Shown: positions 1 through 10,194 of the stretch, piece after piece
Position numbering within the stretch: position 1 is the first letter of the stretch
How the letters are laid out: each line of letters opens with the position of its first letter
NCBI GenBank assembly: GCA_030761205.1
Contig: JAULJL010000039.1
Span: 5,094,001-5,158,000 of the forward strand
DNA from: Fremontodendron californicum
Lineage: Eukaryota > Streptophyta > Magnoliopsida > Malvales > Malvaceae
Length of the DNA: 64,000 nt
Direction: 5' to 3'
Made by a program: the position numbers and the translations under genes
Notes under the pieces: model-generated
Seen by the model: only the letters and a program-made list of their open reading frames with translations
Told to the model about the DNA's origin: nothing
Database searches by the model: none

Positions 1-1785
1 AAAGAAATTCACAAAAAATCTTGCTTGAATGTAAATAGTTTGAGTTAAGCCAATATTAACATAACATATTTCAATCAAAATAGTGCATATTCAAACTTAA
101 TCTCAACTTTTCACATGGGATACTCTCTTGATTTTCACTCTTTAAAGTAGTGGTAAAGTGTTTACACTCAATCAATCTCATGAAAACACTTCTACCATAT
201 GCTTGCTTGTCCACCTATTCTCCACTAAAAGATCATGCAACTTCATAAATCAAGAGGTCTTTAATCAAGGTTGTAATGGGGCCAAGGGGTTTGTAATGTG
301 GTTGAAGAACAAAAAGATAAAGATATCACAAAGGTTCCAAAGAGTTCATAAAGTTTAGAGACATAAAAAAATTATACAAAGAAACTTCTCAAAACTCTTT
401 ACAAGTACATAGTCACCTAGGCCGGATATTCATGTTGGGCCTTTTTCTTCATTCTAAACAACTTTGTAACATCTTTTTCTTATTCCACAAATTCAAGAGA
501 TGATTCATATATATTTTTTTTTTTACATAGGAATGTATTTTCCAGTATTCCATTTCTTTTTCTCTTGACTTTTCTTTTCTTTTCCCCCCACACTTATTTC
601 TTGTTTCTAACCAAAAAATATCCCTTGTCTTTGCAACTTGTCTCAAATCATGCTAATTCATCTTTGGAACAAAGGTAAAGATATAAGTATATTTAGGTTA
701 GGGACAAGTTATGGTTACCAAAGAGATAGCTTATTCAATGTAGGCTCAAATTGGTTCACTAAGGGTGTGTTCTCTTGGAACATCAATAAGGGATGGCTGT
801 TTGGCTCTGGTTATAATCCTAATGCCTCTATCATATTCATGTTGTCACATGTATCAATATAGTCTCAAACGGTTTAAAGCAAGTTCTAGAGAATCATGTA
901 ATCATAAGAGCACTCAAGAAAGAAATTAGATTGATTTGTATAATGCATCAATCATTTTAGGCTCAAAAACTCACAATGATGATTATACAAGTCAGTTTTA
1001 AGTCTACACATGCTTCTTTCTCAATCAACATATCATATTAACATTGGCTCATAAAAATTAGTATCAAGCTTAATTCTCATGAAAATCTTCTCACTAGTAA
1101 CCAGTTTAGACCTATGCAATTCATATCTCATCATTGTATTAAAAAGGAACTAAAACACACTAAAAATAATAATAATAAAGACTCATAAAAAAAAAATAGT
1201 AGTCGAAAATAAAAGAAATCCTAAATCATTCCCCCTACACTTAATTCTTACATTGTCCTCAATGTAAGTCTATTAACCCAAATGAAAGAATCACGTGTAA
1301 GAGAAAAGAACTAATAACATAAGAATAGGAACAACTAGACTCAAAACAAAACAAAACAAACTCATGCAACCTAAATAATCCTAAAATACTAAAGAAAAAT
1401 TAACAAGTAAACATAAAAAGATTAAAATCAAACTGACAAGGTATGTCTCAAGTCTCCCTTACTCAGACCTTGTTCAGAATGAATACTTCTAAATTGCTTA
1501 AAACACAACAAACTTTTTTTTTTTTTTTTTGAAAAGAAGAAATCAAACTGACAAGGTATGTCTCAAGTCTCCCTTACTCAGACCTTGTTCAGAATGAATA
1601 CTTCTAAATGGCTTAAAACACAACATTTTTTTTTTAAATTAGCAAAATATGTCCCTTACCCCCTACTAAAATATGACATTGTCCCCAATGTCAAATTTTA
1701 AAGGTAGAATTTAGGAGATATTACCTGCAGAGGTTGCTAACCACTTATTATAACTGAGACACAACAAGCAAAATGTTAGATAATG
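1..1785 (-). other. E1 3' non-coding region with stem-loops and G-run motifs
   Basis: No convincing gene. The stretch is the E1 sequence between the LOG stop and the 3' LTR and matches, in reverse, the 3' regions of E2, E3, E4 and E5. It contains two perfect inverted repeats: 1675..1692 (7-bp arms, 4-base loop) and 1247..1268 (9-bp arms, 4-base loop). A complementary C-run (ccccctacac, 1231..1240), which reads as a G-run on the coding strand, lies just beyond the second hairpin. Short frames here are not conserved as proteins. Confidence 0.7.
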
Positions 1786-2433
1786 TCACAAAGACAAAGT
1801 GCAATCCACTCCTTGCTCGTCCATATCTCTTTTTCTTTTTCCGAGCGTTTGCGAAACAACCGTAGCAGATAAACACTCATAAGCTTGGAGCTTTTTGAGT
1901 AAATCTTCAATGGTTGTAGCAGAAACTATGGTTCTCCTTGCCTCTGAAAACATGAATCCATTATGCACAGCATTATCTAAATATGAAAGCAAATTACTAA
2001 AATAACCATTAATATTAAGCAAACCAATGGGTTTCTTATTTGTGACCAAAGATGACCAAGAAGCCACGCAAGCTATTTCTTCCAATGTACCCAGACCTCC
2101 TGGTAAAGCAATGAATGCATCGGGAGAATGGTACATGATTGTTATCCGTTCAGGGATACTCCAGACTTGTATTTCCTTACCCACGGTAGGTCCACAAAAA
2201 CTTGTGAATAGTTTTGGCACGATTCCTAGAACTGGACTTCCTCCGGCGTGTGCTGCTGTAGCGACTGCTCCCATTAAACCCGTACTACCCCCTCCATAAA
2301 TCAACTGGATCTTTTGTTGGGCAAGTATTACTCCAACTCTTATGGCTTCATCAACGAATATGTTATTTTTCCCTGGATAAGCACCTCCAAAGACACAAAT
2401 TTTTTTAATGCGTTGGGACGAAGTACTTTCCAT
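1786..2433 (-). CDS. LOG-like: LOG-family cytokinin riboside 5'-monophosphate phosphoribohydrolase, E1 cargo copy
   Basis: 215 residues. LOG enzymes hydrolyse cytokinin nucleotides to active free bases in one step, in cytosol and nucleus. Visible hallmarks: the YGGGSTGLMG nucleotide-binding motif (46-55), the PGGLGTLEE active-site motif (111-119) and an upstream Arg (96) at the family's catalytic Arg position. Length fits plant LOGs (about 210-230). Compared with typical plant LOGs it has FGGAYPG for the usual FCGS-type motif, lacks the Lys after the catalytic Arg, and has a C-terminal tail with a basic GKRKRD cluster. The start is the Met of MESTSSQ, shared by all copies; in this copy the longer A tract puts an upstream ATG (2473..2475) in frame, adding 14 residues. 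It lies inside a retrotransposon, downstream of the cysteine-rich ORF. The frame is intact; I cannot tell whether it is expressed. Confidence 0.9.
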   Translation of the reverse strand: MESTSSQRIKKICVFGGAYPGKNNIFVDEAIRVGVILAQQKIQLIYGGGSTGLMGAVATAAHAGGSPVLGIVPKLFTSFCGPTVGKEIQVWSIPERITIMYHSPDAFIALPGGLGTLEEIACVASWSSLVTNKKPIGLLNINGYFSNLLSYLDNAVHNGFMFSEARRTIVSATTIEDLLKKLQAYECLSATVVSQTLGKRKRDMDEQGVDCTLSL

Positions 2434-2798
2434 TTTTTTTTTTTTTTTCGAGTGCCTGAAAGAGAATGAGTACATGGTGTAATATATAGAGGACTGGGTA
2501 GTGAATCAGACAAGAGTAATAATGTCGCCGAAAGTGTATCTGACCTGTCAGAAGAAAATGTTAACCTAACAAAAGATTTTTGCGTGATTTCAGGAAGAAA
2601 ATCAAAAAGAGAAGAAAAATCAACCGTAAAAGACAAATAAAAAAAATGAGAATAATTACACAAACCGAATAACACATAAATTAAACCGAAATAAAGTTAT
2701 TGCAAATCAAACCAAAAGCTGAGAAGTCATTTATTGTAGTTGTGATTGTGGCTCACATCTTCCTCTGGTTTTACGTCCAGAAACGGCTTAAACGCCTT
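2434..2798 (-). other. Spacer between the two E1 cargo genes
   Basis: Non-coding, shared with E3 (18023..18405). On the coding strand it runs from the stop of the cysteine-rich ORF through an A/T-rich stretch to a TATA-like CTATATATTA and a TTCTCTTTCAG acceptor-like site just before the LOG start. This is either a LOG promoter brought along at capture or a splice-acceptor region for a subgenomic RNA. Confidence 0.55.
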
Positions 2799-3335
2799 CT
2801 ATGAGTCGAGGATATGCTTCCCATCCAGTTTTCTTACAAACTGGCAAACATGGTCTTTTAACATCAGATTCCCAAGATGTTGCCATTCCCTTTGGAATTG
2901 CGGCCATAAATCAAGAATTTCTCTTTGTACGTCTCCACTAGGATGCGTCTCAAGAGAAAGTTGGATATTACCCAAATTCTCCTTACTCAGTCCATCCTTA
3001 ATGAATTCAATTTTATCATCTCGATTAGAGGACGGAATTCCAATAGAACGACATTTACCGTTACACGTCCATCGTGCACATTTGTGGCAATTTGAACTCA
3101 TGCGCTTTGCTCGTCGCTTCTTTGCAAAAGTGCTTCTACCTGTACCTGGTAAATGCAAAATAGGAAGATATTCATCTTCACATACCTTGGCTTCAATTAT
3201 CCAACGTATGTCTCCAGGAATCCCTTTGTGCATAAGCATTCTTAATCTTTCAAATCGAACTTGGTAAAGCTTCAGTAAAATATTTCGAGGAAAGGGAGGA
3301 AATCGTTTCTGCAATCTTGTGAGAATATCATCCAT
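2799..3335 (-). CDS. 178-residue basic cysteine-rich protein (virus-CRP-like), E1 cargo copy
   Basis: Starts at MDDILTR, directly after a polypyrimidine-CAG acceptor-like sequence. A charged N-terminal half (1-60) leads to GRST, the basic cluster KKRRAKR (72-78), then Cys83, His84, Cys86, Cys91 and Cys95 in a C-x2-C-x4-C-x3-C array, then an acidic/amphipathic C-terminal half. The GRS-x2-A-(K/R)2-RRA...CH-x-C...C...C arrangement followed by a Gly-Ile recalls the cysteine-rich nucleic-acid-binding proteins of carlaviruses and other betaflexiviruses, which act as silencing suppressors or nuclear regulators. The cysteine loop is shorter here and the protein longer, so homology is a hypothesis. 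Differences from E3 include Gly/Glu41, Cys/Arg52, Ile/Val59, Phe/Tyr70, Pro/Ser145, His/Pro162 and Phe/Leu166. The frame is open although E1 gag is broken. Confidence 0.6.
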   Translation of the reverse strand: MDDILTRLQKRFPPFPRNILLKLYQVRFERLRMLMHKGIPGDIRWIIEAKVCEDEYLPILHLPGTGRSTFAKKRRAKRMSSNCHKCARWTCNGKCRSIGIPSSNRDDKIEFIKDGLSKENLGNIQLSLETHPSGDVQREILDLWPQFQREWQHLGNLMLKDHVCQFVRKLDGKHILDS

Positions 3336-3847
3336 CCTGAAAAAAAAAATGAAAGAGAAATTGAAAGAGAAATTTATATACAATATCAGTTTTGTGGGTA
3401 GCTGATGGAACCGATTTAAATAATCACGGAGTACCGTTATCCGCCATTTAACCGGGGTTAAAAAATTATATTTACATCTAGTTATTTTCAAAACAAGGAT
3501 CAGAAAGAAAAACAACATAAAAAGACTCAAAAACAAAACACTCTAAATAAAATCCTAAATTCTTCCCCCCACACATAATTCTTACTTTGTCATTAATGTA
3601 ATGCTATTAATCCCCCAATGCAAGAATTATATGTAAGAGAAAAGAACTATTAAACAAAAGAAACTTATGCAGCCTAAATGAATTTAAAAGCAGTAAACAC
3701 AATTAACAAAGAAACATAAGAAATAAAAATAATAAAAGAAAAAGGAAAAGAAAGAGAAAGAGAAAGCAAATCTGAATATGGAAGGTTGGCAATTTCATCT
3801 TTAATTGGGCTGCCTTCCCAATTAACACTTGAGTTAGTGTTTTGAAT
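3336..3847 (-). other. E1 spacer between gag remnant and cysteine-rich ORF
   Basis: Non-coding. On the coding strand it has the end of gag, a pyrimidine-rich stretch, an imperfect version of the ACATT...AATGT hairpin followed by TGTGTGGGGGG, a short relic of the pol 3' end, then TATATAAA (near 3374) and the polypyrimidine tract before the cysteine-rich ORF. The same order occurs in E2 (11284..11647). Confidence 0.6.
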
Positions 3848-4794
3848 CTAACCAACACCCCTTCTTGGCTTTTTAGGCTTGTCAGGCTCATACATGAAAT
3901 TTCCCAAATTTATGCGTTTGAGAGGTAGCTTTCTTTGCACAACAGTGGATGCATTCTCCATTACAAGTATTATTCCATAATCCTTGGTGGTGCATATCTC
4001 ATCGAGGAATGGTGCATCTTTTGGTACTTGTTGAATGACATCCACAAACAAACTGTTTAAGGTTTCCAGCGTGTCTTGTTCATGTTCATCCTCCTTGAAC
4101 TTTGCGAATCTACTAGGAAAAGGTGGAGAAGAAACATTAGTAAAAATTGGAATCTCAAACGTTACCTCAGGTGCCGAAATACTCTTATTTGGATCATTGG
4201 CTTCATTATCCTCAAGAATAGAATTCATCTCTAATTTTGTCTCATCCTCATCTTGTTCCTCATTCCTCAAGGTCTCAATAGTAGCATTCTCCTTTGGTTT
4301 AATCATCGTTTGGGCAGAGAGTTCTTCAGATCTTTGTGCTACCCATACCACCATACTACTAGTCAATTGGATCATTTGCTTTTCCAAACTCTGGATGCTT
4401 GCCCTTGTTTCCTGTTGAAATTGCAAAGTATCAGTAACAAGAGAATGTACAAGATCTTCTAAAGAAGTACCTGAGTTTTGAGTCATATGTGGTGGTTGAA
4501 AAAGATATGGTTCTTGGGACCATGATTGATTGAAGCTAGATGGATGAGTGTAATTGGCATAAGGATCTACTTCTTGGTAATTTTTCGAGTAGCCATAATT
4601 AGTATGATCCCACCATCCCTCATGGTAAGTGTTTGAGTAATGATCATACTGTTGGTCTTGGAATAATGATCATACTGTTGGTCTTGACATTCTCCCATGG
4701 CCAATTGTTGAACTGGGTAGGTGAGATTGGCTTGTTGATTTTCCATGTTCATGTATGCCACCAACTCTTCAAGTGTTAGATTGCTCAATTCCAT
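3848..4794 (-). pseudogene. gag: Reduced, frameshifted gag remnant of E1
   Basis: Starts at MELSNLTLEELVAYM and ends with an Arg/Lys/Pro-rich tail. It keeps the N-terminal leader and the region downstream of the zinc knuckle that ends in PFPSRF...VPKDAPFLDE...LPLKRI, familiar from Athila/Tat Gag. The capsid core, zinc knuckle and protease are deleted. A tandem duplication of about 25 bases near 4637-4687 (TGATCATACTGTTGGTCTT twice) shifts the frame, leaving an open C-terminal part from 4486 down to 3848. It could not encode a working Gag alone. Confidence 0.8.
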
Positions 4795-4896
4795 GGGTTT
4801 TTTTTTTTCAAAATTTGATAAGAAAAACTTGTATGTACAAGAAAATAGAACTGAAAATAAGAATAAACCAAGTAACAAATAAACTAAAGAAAACAA

Positions 4897-4914
4897 TCCC
4901 CGACAACGGCGCCA
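4897..4914 (-). other. E1 primer binding site (tRNA-Asp type)
   Basis: On the minus strand, just inside the LTR, the sequence is TGGCGCCGTTGTCGGGGA, one base off the classic TGGCGCCGTTGCCGGGGA complementary to the 3' end of plant tRNA-Asp. This fixes element orientation and the LTR boundary at 4921. Confidence 0.93.
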
Positions 4915-5124
4915 AAAATTTGATGCACCCAAAAGAGTGTATCTTATTTAACCTTGCACTAAAAAGATCAATTGTAAGTATAGTAGTTAGCAAGGGTCGA
5001 GTCCTCAGGGATTGGGTTTTAGTTTATAAGTTGATAGTTTAAAACTTAAATTCAAGAACAATAAAAGAAAAGGGGTTTTTGAAATCAGATTTAAACTAAA
5101 GTAAATAATAAGAATAAGATGCAA

Positions 5125-5236
5125 GGCGGTATAACCAGCCAATAAAAATATATATACTAAATTAGGCGGTATAACCAGCCAATAAAAATAAAACAAAGTT
5201 AATATACAAATTAGGCGGTATAACCAGCCAATAAAA
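5125..5236 (-). repeat. Minisatellite TTGGCTGGTTATACCGCC, three units, in E1 LTR
   Basis: Three copies of the 18-bp core (complement GGCGGTATAACCAGCCAA), about 40-48 bp apart with AT-rich spacers. E2 has one copy in its 5' LTR and four in its 3' LTR; E3 has three, outside the LTR. Confidence 0.9.
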
Positions 5237-6107
5237 ATAAATATACTTTTAAAAATAAGCAAACTAGAAAAGTAAGAAAACAAGCAAGTAAGAAGAATCA
5301 AGTATGAAAAATATGGTTAAGGTTTCATTCTCCACCACTAGACATCATTAAGAATCAATTTCAGATCTATCAATATCAACCAACTATCAAAGTTAACAAC
5401 CGTAGATAACAACAAGCTCTGTTACCCCAATCTTTCCTTAGTTTGTCGTTAAATAGAACAAGCTCCCTATTTAATCTCTAACCATTAAACAACCTAGAAT
5501 AAGCTCTCTAAATTCAATTTAATGGCAGCTTTATGATGAGAAAGATAGGTTGATCTAAGCAACAAACACATAAGCTCGGATTGTTCAACTTAGGTTATGT
5601 TCCACTTTGCAATTATTGAAAACTTGACCATAATCATTAATCACAAATTGCCACTTATGAATAGGAAATCAAGACAATTACACGGATCAAGACTCCTAAA
5701 CTAGCAATAGATAATTATCAAGATCTATCTAGTTGTACACCTAAATAAATCTAGACAACATCATGAACAATTCTTGTAGAAGAACATAAGCAACTTTGAT
5801 AGAAAATTAATGATAGATAGAATCTGAAAATCAATCACAAAACATGTCTAGGGCTTTGAAATCACCCTTAACCAAATAGAAGTTTAGCCTAGCATAGGCA
5901 TTATAAACATAAAATTAAATAGAATCTAAGAAGAAAATAAAAGAAAGAAAGAAGAAGAAGAAGAATATTAATTATCCAACCTCTTGCTCTTTCTAAAGAA
6001 AAAGAAAACTAGAGAAAAGAAAGAAGAAGAAAACTTAGAAAATTTTATTACAATGGCTAATATCCTACCAATGTACAATATGATCCTCTTCAATCATCCA
6101 AGGCCCT

Positions 6108-6116
6108 CTATTTATA
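6108..6116 (-). promoter_or_regulatory. TATA box of E1 LTR
   Basis: TATAAATAG in the context GTGTATAAATAGAGGG on the minus strand. The same box is at equivalent places in E2 (8934 and 25377), E3 (13385 and 21497) and E5 (62948), so it is the conserved core promoter of the family. Confidence 0.8.
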
Positions 6117-6229
6117 CACATTTTGGAGGGCTAAATGACAAGAGGCAAGCTTTACAAATTTCAAAGGTAGGTATAATAGGTGGGTGCATTTTTCTAACAA
6201 TTTTCGTCATATTGTATGACCATTTTGAT

Positions 6230-6591
6230 CAGCCAACTTGATGGTCGATTTTGTCAATCTTGGAGGCCTGATCTGATCACATGGTCTTCTAGAAAAAGGT
6301 TCCCCTATGAGTTACTGATTCATAGCCGTTGGAATCAGCTCATTTGCTGATGTGGAGAAGAAGATATGGGCAAAATACGAAAACAGGTCAGCACAGACGT
6401 CATTGCACATCAGCCAACTTGATGGTCGATTTATTCAATATTGGAGGCTTTATATGATCACATGGTCTTCTAGACAAATGTTCCCCTATCCGTTAGTGAT
6501 CCATAGCCGTTCGAATCAGCTCATTTTCTGATGTGTATCAGACGATATGGTCAAAATGCGAAAACTGCTCAGGACAGACGTCATTGCACAT
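6230..6591 (-). repeat. Duplicated 181-bp U3 unit in E1 LTR
   Basis: Two head-to-tail units, 6230..6410 and 6411..6591, each opening with CAGCCAACTTGATGG and ending near AGACGTCATTGCACAT; a third partial opening follows at 6592. The other LTRs have one unit bounded by the same short direct repeat, so unequal exchange or template slippage between those repeats probably made the duplication. Each unit holds a TGACGTC bZIP-type core. The copies have diverged, so the event is not the newest here. Confidence 0.8.
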
Positions 6592-6945
6592 CATCCAACT
6601 TGATGGTTGATTTCGCTAGGGAAAACGACTCCGTTTCAAGAAGTGTAAAACATGAAAAAGATAGATATGCCTCTTAACTTTGCACGGTTAAAATTTCAGC
6701 CTTATTGCTTCAGTGAAACTCCAGATATAGCTGATATGGAAAAAGGTGTCGGAACTGGAACTGAACTGGATTTGCCCTTAATTCTAGTAATCTGAAATCA
6801 CTCAAAGAAACTTGTGAAAAACACCAAATTACATAAAAATATAAAAGATCATAAACACAATTAGACTAAACAATAATAACTCGTATTTGACACAAAACAA
6901 TAATAAAACATAACTAAAAACTATATAATTATACGAGTTATCATG

Positions 6946-8275
6946 CATCATACTCATCGTGCTCTAAGTAACGAGCCTTTGTTTTTTTCGGACCAAAAGA
7001 TCTCCCTTCATGTGTGAAAACTGAGAGTCGTCCCATGGGGATCGACATCTCCTCCATCATCATTTCGGGGCACCTGAGTACATATTGTTTCAACATTTGG
7101 TTCAAAGTATAAGGCGCAGAACGATGAAATTTCTTCCATTATATATGCCTCAACTATTGACCCTTCAACACATGCGAGATTTTTCACTTTTCTCTTTAGA
7201 TGATGTAGAAATCTAAGATTCAAAAATGAATACTAAATTAACAAATGTTCAGTTCAATAAAGTAAATAATGTAAATAATGTAAAAGATTACGTACATTCT
7301 TTGTTAATTACCTTTCGATTGCATACATCCAATGATAATGGACATGTCCACCAACTTTTGCCTCATAAGGTAGGTGAATAGGCAAATGTTCCATTGAATC
7401 AAAAAAGGCTGGAAGAAATATTTTTTCTAACTTGCAAATGGTCTTAACAATATTGGTTTCCAAGAACTCCATCTGGTCCACATGAATTTCTGTAGAGCAT
7501 AAGTCTCTGAAAAAATAAGATAGCTTAGTAATTGCATACCAGATTGTGTTAGGTACCAAATCTCGAAACGCAATTGAAAGTAACCGCTGCATAAAACTAT
7601 GATAGTCATGGATTTTCATGCCATAAAACCTCCCATCAACCACATTTGCACATCGGTCGATATTCGAAATAAATCCATCGAGAAGTTGTAATTCTTTTAC
7701 CCAAGTACAAACTCTTTTTTTTATCTTCCCTGTTTAATGTGTAATTGGCTTTAGGCTTGTACGTTTTTCCATTGCTTTCCGCCAATTCTAATTCCGACCA
7801 TCTGCAAAGCAACGGTAAATCCATTCTGGCCTTTATATTGTCTTTTGTTTTGCCTTTCACATCCATCATTGTGTTGAACATGTTATCAAACACATTTTTC
7901 TCAATATGCATCACATCCAAATTATGATGAATGAGATTGGTATGCCAATAAGGTAACTCCCAAAAAATATTCTTTTTAGTCCAATTGTGACATTCTCCGA
8001 ATCCAATCAACTTCTATTCACATAATTTACTCCCAAATGTGATATTCGGAATGCTATCTATCCTTTCCAAAATTGCCTCACCAAATAATCGCTCAATTGG
8101 AGAATCATGCTCAACTCTTCGACAAAATTTATCTCTTTGTCTTCTAAAAGGATGATTTAAAGGCAAGAACTGCCGATGACAATAAAAAAAAAACATGGTT
8201 TCCTTCCATAATGCAATCTGAATGACTAAACTTCTTCTATACAATAAGGACAAGCCAATCGACCATATGTGCTTC
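6946..8275 (-). pseudogene. TNP2-type CACTA transposase, C-terminal half
   Basis: On the minus strand this continues directly from 26601, giving the family-typical stretch around Leu-Ala-Cys-Pro-Tyr-Cys. Recognisable blocks follow: WTKKNIFWELPYW, NLDVMHIEKNVFDN and the DUF4218-like HDYHSFMQRLLSIAFRDL...FFDSMEHLPIHLPYEA. A GT-AG intron fits 7224..7307, joining MYAIER to FLHHLKRKVKN. Stop codons and frameshifts break it, for example just after the E2 junction and near 8013. The transposase would cut and paste CACTA ends; this copy is dead. Coding similarity is lost at the E1 LTR boundary. Confidence 0.85.
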
Positions 8276-10038
8276 TGATAACTCGTATAATTATATAGTT
8301 TTTAGTTATGTTTTATTATTGTTTTGTGTCAAATACGAGTTATTATTGCTTAGTCTAATCGTGTTTATGATCTTTTATATTTTTATGTAATTTGGTGTTT
8401 TTCACAAGTTTCTTTGAGTGATTTCAGATTACTAGGTTAAATCAACAATTAAGGGCAAATCCAGTTCAGTTCCAGTTCCGACACCTTTTGCCATATCAGC
8501 TATATCTGGAGTTTCACTGAAGAAATAAGGCTGAAATTTGTAGCCCTGCAAAGCTAAGAGGCATACCTATCTTTTTCATGTTTTACACTTCTTGAAACGG
8601 AGTCGTTTTCCCTAGCGAAATCGACCATCAAGTTGGATGATGTGCAATGACGTCTGTGCTGACCTGTTTTCGTATTTTGCCCATATCGTCTTATCAACAT
8701 CAGCAAATGAGCTGATTCCAACGGCTATGGATCAGTAACTGATAGGGGAACATTTTTCTAGAAGACCATGTGATCCGATCAGGCCTCCAATATTGACAAA
8801 ATCGACCATCAAGTTGGCTGATCAAAATTATCATACAATATGACGAAAATTGTTAGAAAAATGCACCCACCTATTATACCTACCTTTGAAATTTGTAAAG
8901 CTTGCCTCTTGTCATTTAGCCCTCCAAAATGTGTATAAATAGAGGGCCTTGGATGATTGTAGAGGATCATATTGTAGATAGGTAGGATATTAGCCATTGT
9001 AATAAAATTCTCTAAGTTTTCTTCTTCTTTCTTTTCTCTAGTTTTCTTTTTCTTTAGAAAGAGCAAGAGGTTGGATAATTAATATTCTTCTTCTTCTTCT
9101 TTCTTTCTTTTATTTTCTTCTTAGATTCTATTTAATTTTATGTTTATAATGCCTATGCTAGGCTAAACTTCTATTTGGTTAAGGGTGATTTCAAAGCCCT
9201 AGACATGTTTTGTGATTGATTTTTAGATTCTATCTATCATTAATTTTCTATCAAAGTTGCTTATGTTCTTCTACAAGAATTGTTCATGATGTTGTCTTGA
9301 TTTATTTAGGTGTACAACTAGATAGATCTTGATAATTATCTATTGCTAGTTTAGGAATCTTGATCCGTGTAATTGTCTTGATTTCCTATTCATAAGTGGC
9401 AATTTGTGATTAATGATTATGGTCAAGTTTTCAATAATTGCAAAGTGGAACATAACCTAAGTTGAACAATCCGAGCTTATGTGTTTGTTGCTTAGATCAA
9501 CCTATCTTTCTCATCATAAAGCTGCCATTAAATTGAAGTTAGAGAGCTTATTCTAGGTTGTTTAATGGTTAGAGATTAAATAGAGAGCTTGTTCTATTTA
9601 ACGACAAACTAAGGAAAGATTGGGATAACAGAGCTTGTTGTTATCTACGGTTGTTAACTTTGATAGTTGGTTGATATTGATAGATCTGAAATTGATTCTT
9701 AATGATGTCTAGTGGTGGAGAATGAAACCTTAACCATATTTTTCATATTTGATTCTTCTTACTTACTTGTTTTCTTACTTTTAGTTTGCTTATTTTTAAA
9801 AGTATATATATTTTTATTGGCTGGTTATACCGCCTTGCACCTTATTCTTATTATTTACTTTAGTTTAAATCTGGCTTCAAAAACCCCTTTTCTTTTATTG
9901 TTCTTGAATTTAAGTTTTAAACTATTAACTTATAAACTAAACCCCAATCCCTGAGGACTCGACCCTTGCTAACTACTATACTTACAATTTATCTTTTTAG
10001 TGCAAGGTTAAATAAGATACACTCTTTTGGGTGCATCA
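8276..10038 (+). repeat. E2 5' LTR (1763 bp)
   Basis: Starts TGATAACTCG right after the CACTA sequence ending GCTTC and ends GGGTGCATCA before the primer binding site. It has one minisatellite unit (about 9811-9834), against four in the 3' LTR, which accounts for most of the length difference. Scattered point differences from the 3' LTR show some age. Confidence 0.95.
8934..8942 (+). promoter_or_regulatory. TATA box of E2 5' LTR
   Basis: TATAAATAG in the context GTGTATAAATAGAGGG, in the same context in the other family LTRs. Transcription would start some 30 bases downstream, marking the U3/R boundary. Confidence 0.8.
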
Positions 10039-10044
10039 AATTTT

Positions 10045-10062
10045 TGGCGTCGTTGCCGGGGA
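10045..10062 (+). other. E2 primer binding site (tRNA-Asp type)
   Basis: TGGCGTCGTTGCCGGGGA, one base off the tRNA-Asp complement, six bases after the LTR. Confidence 0.92.
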
Positions 10063-10194
10063 TTGTTTTCTTTACTTTATTTGTTTATTGGTTTATTCTT
10101 ATTTTCAGTTCTAATGAGTTTTATTTTCTTGTACATATGGGTTTTTCTTATCAAATTTTGAAAAGAAAAGAAAAAATAAAAAAAATAAAAAATG

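Larger units (their letters stand above)
1..6943 (-). mobile_element. E1: non-autonomous Ty3/gypsy (Athila/Tat-like) LTR element carrying CRP and LOG cargo, left end outside window
   Basis: Read on the minus strand this is LTR (4921..6943), tRNA-Asp primer binding site, broken gag, hairpin/G-run spacer, cysteine-rich ORF, LOG ORF and 3' non-coding region; the 3' LTR lies left of position 1. There is no reverse transcriptase, RNase H or integrase core. The right LTR edge abuts CACTA transposase coding sequence, so E1 landed in CACTA-1; bases 6944-6948 (TGCAT) should be one copy of its target duplication. The gene order matches E2 on the plus strand, so E1 and E2 are two copies of one subfamily in opposite orientation. 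Confidence 0.9.
4921..6943 (-). repeat. E1 5' LTR (2023 bp)
   Basis: On the minus strand it begins TGATAACTCG (6943) and ends GGGTGCATCA (4921), the same termini as the E2 LTRs. It holds a TATAAATAG box, three copies of a TTGGCTGGTTATACCGCC minisatellite near 5125-5236 and a duplicated 181-bp U3 unit (6230..6591). It is longer than the E2 LTRs mainly because of that duplication. Confidence 0.95.

Noticed and set aside
2027..2299. Open frame on the strand opposite LOG, also at 18540..18812
   Set aside because: A shadow of the LOG coding sequence; its conservation follows from the real gene.
2746..3267. Long open frame opposite the cysteine-rich ORF, also at 11716..12249 and 17692..18075
   Set aside because: Shadow frame: its length varies between copies while the 178-residue frame has fixed ends in all three and well-placed start signals.
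8809..9066. 85-residue frame antisense to LTRs, repeated at 5984..6241 and 25242..25499
   Set aside because: It lies in each LTR copy over the TATA box and is conserved only because the LTR DNA is; no domain, no context as a gene.
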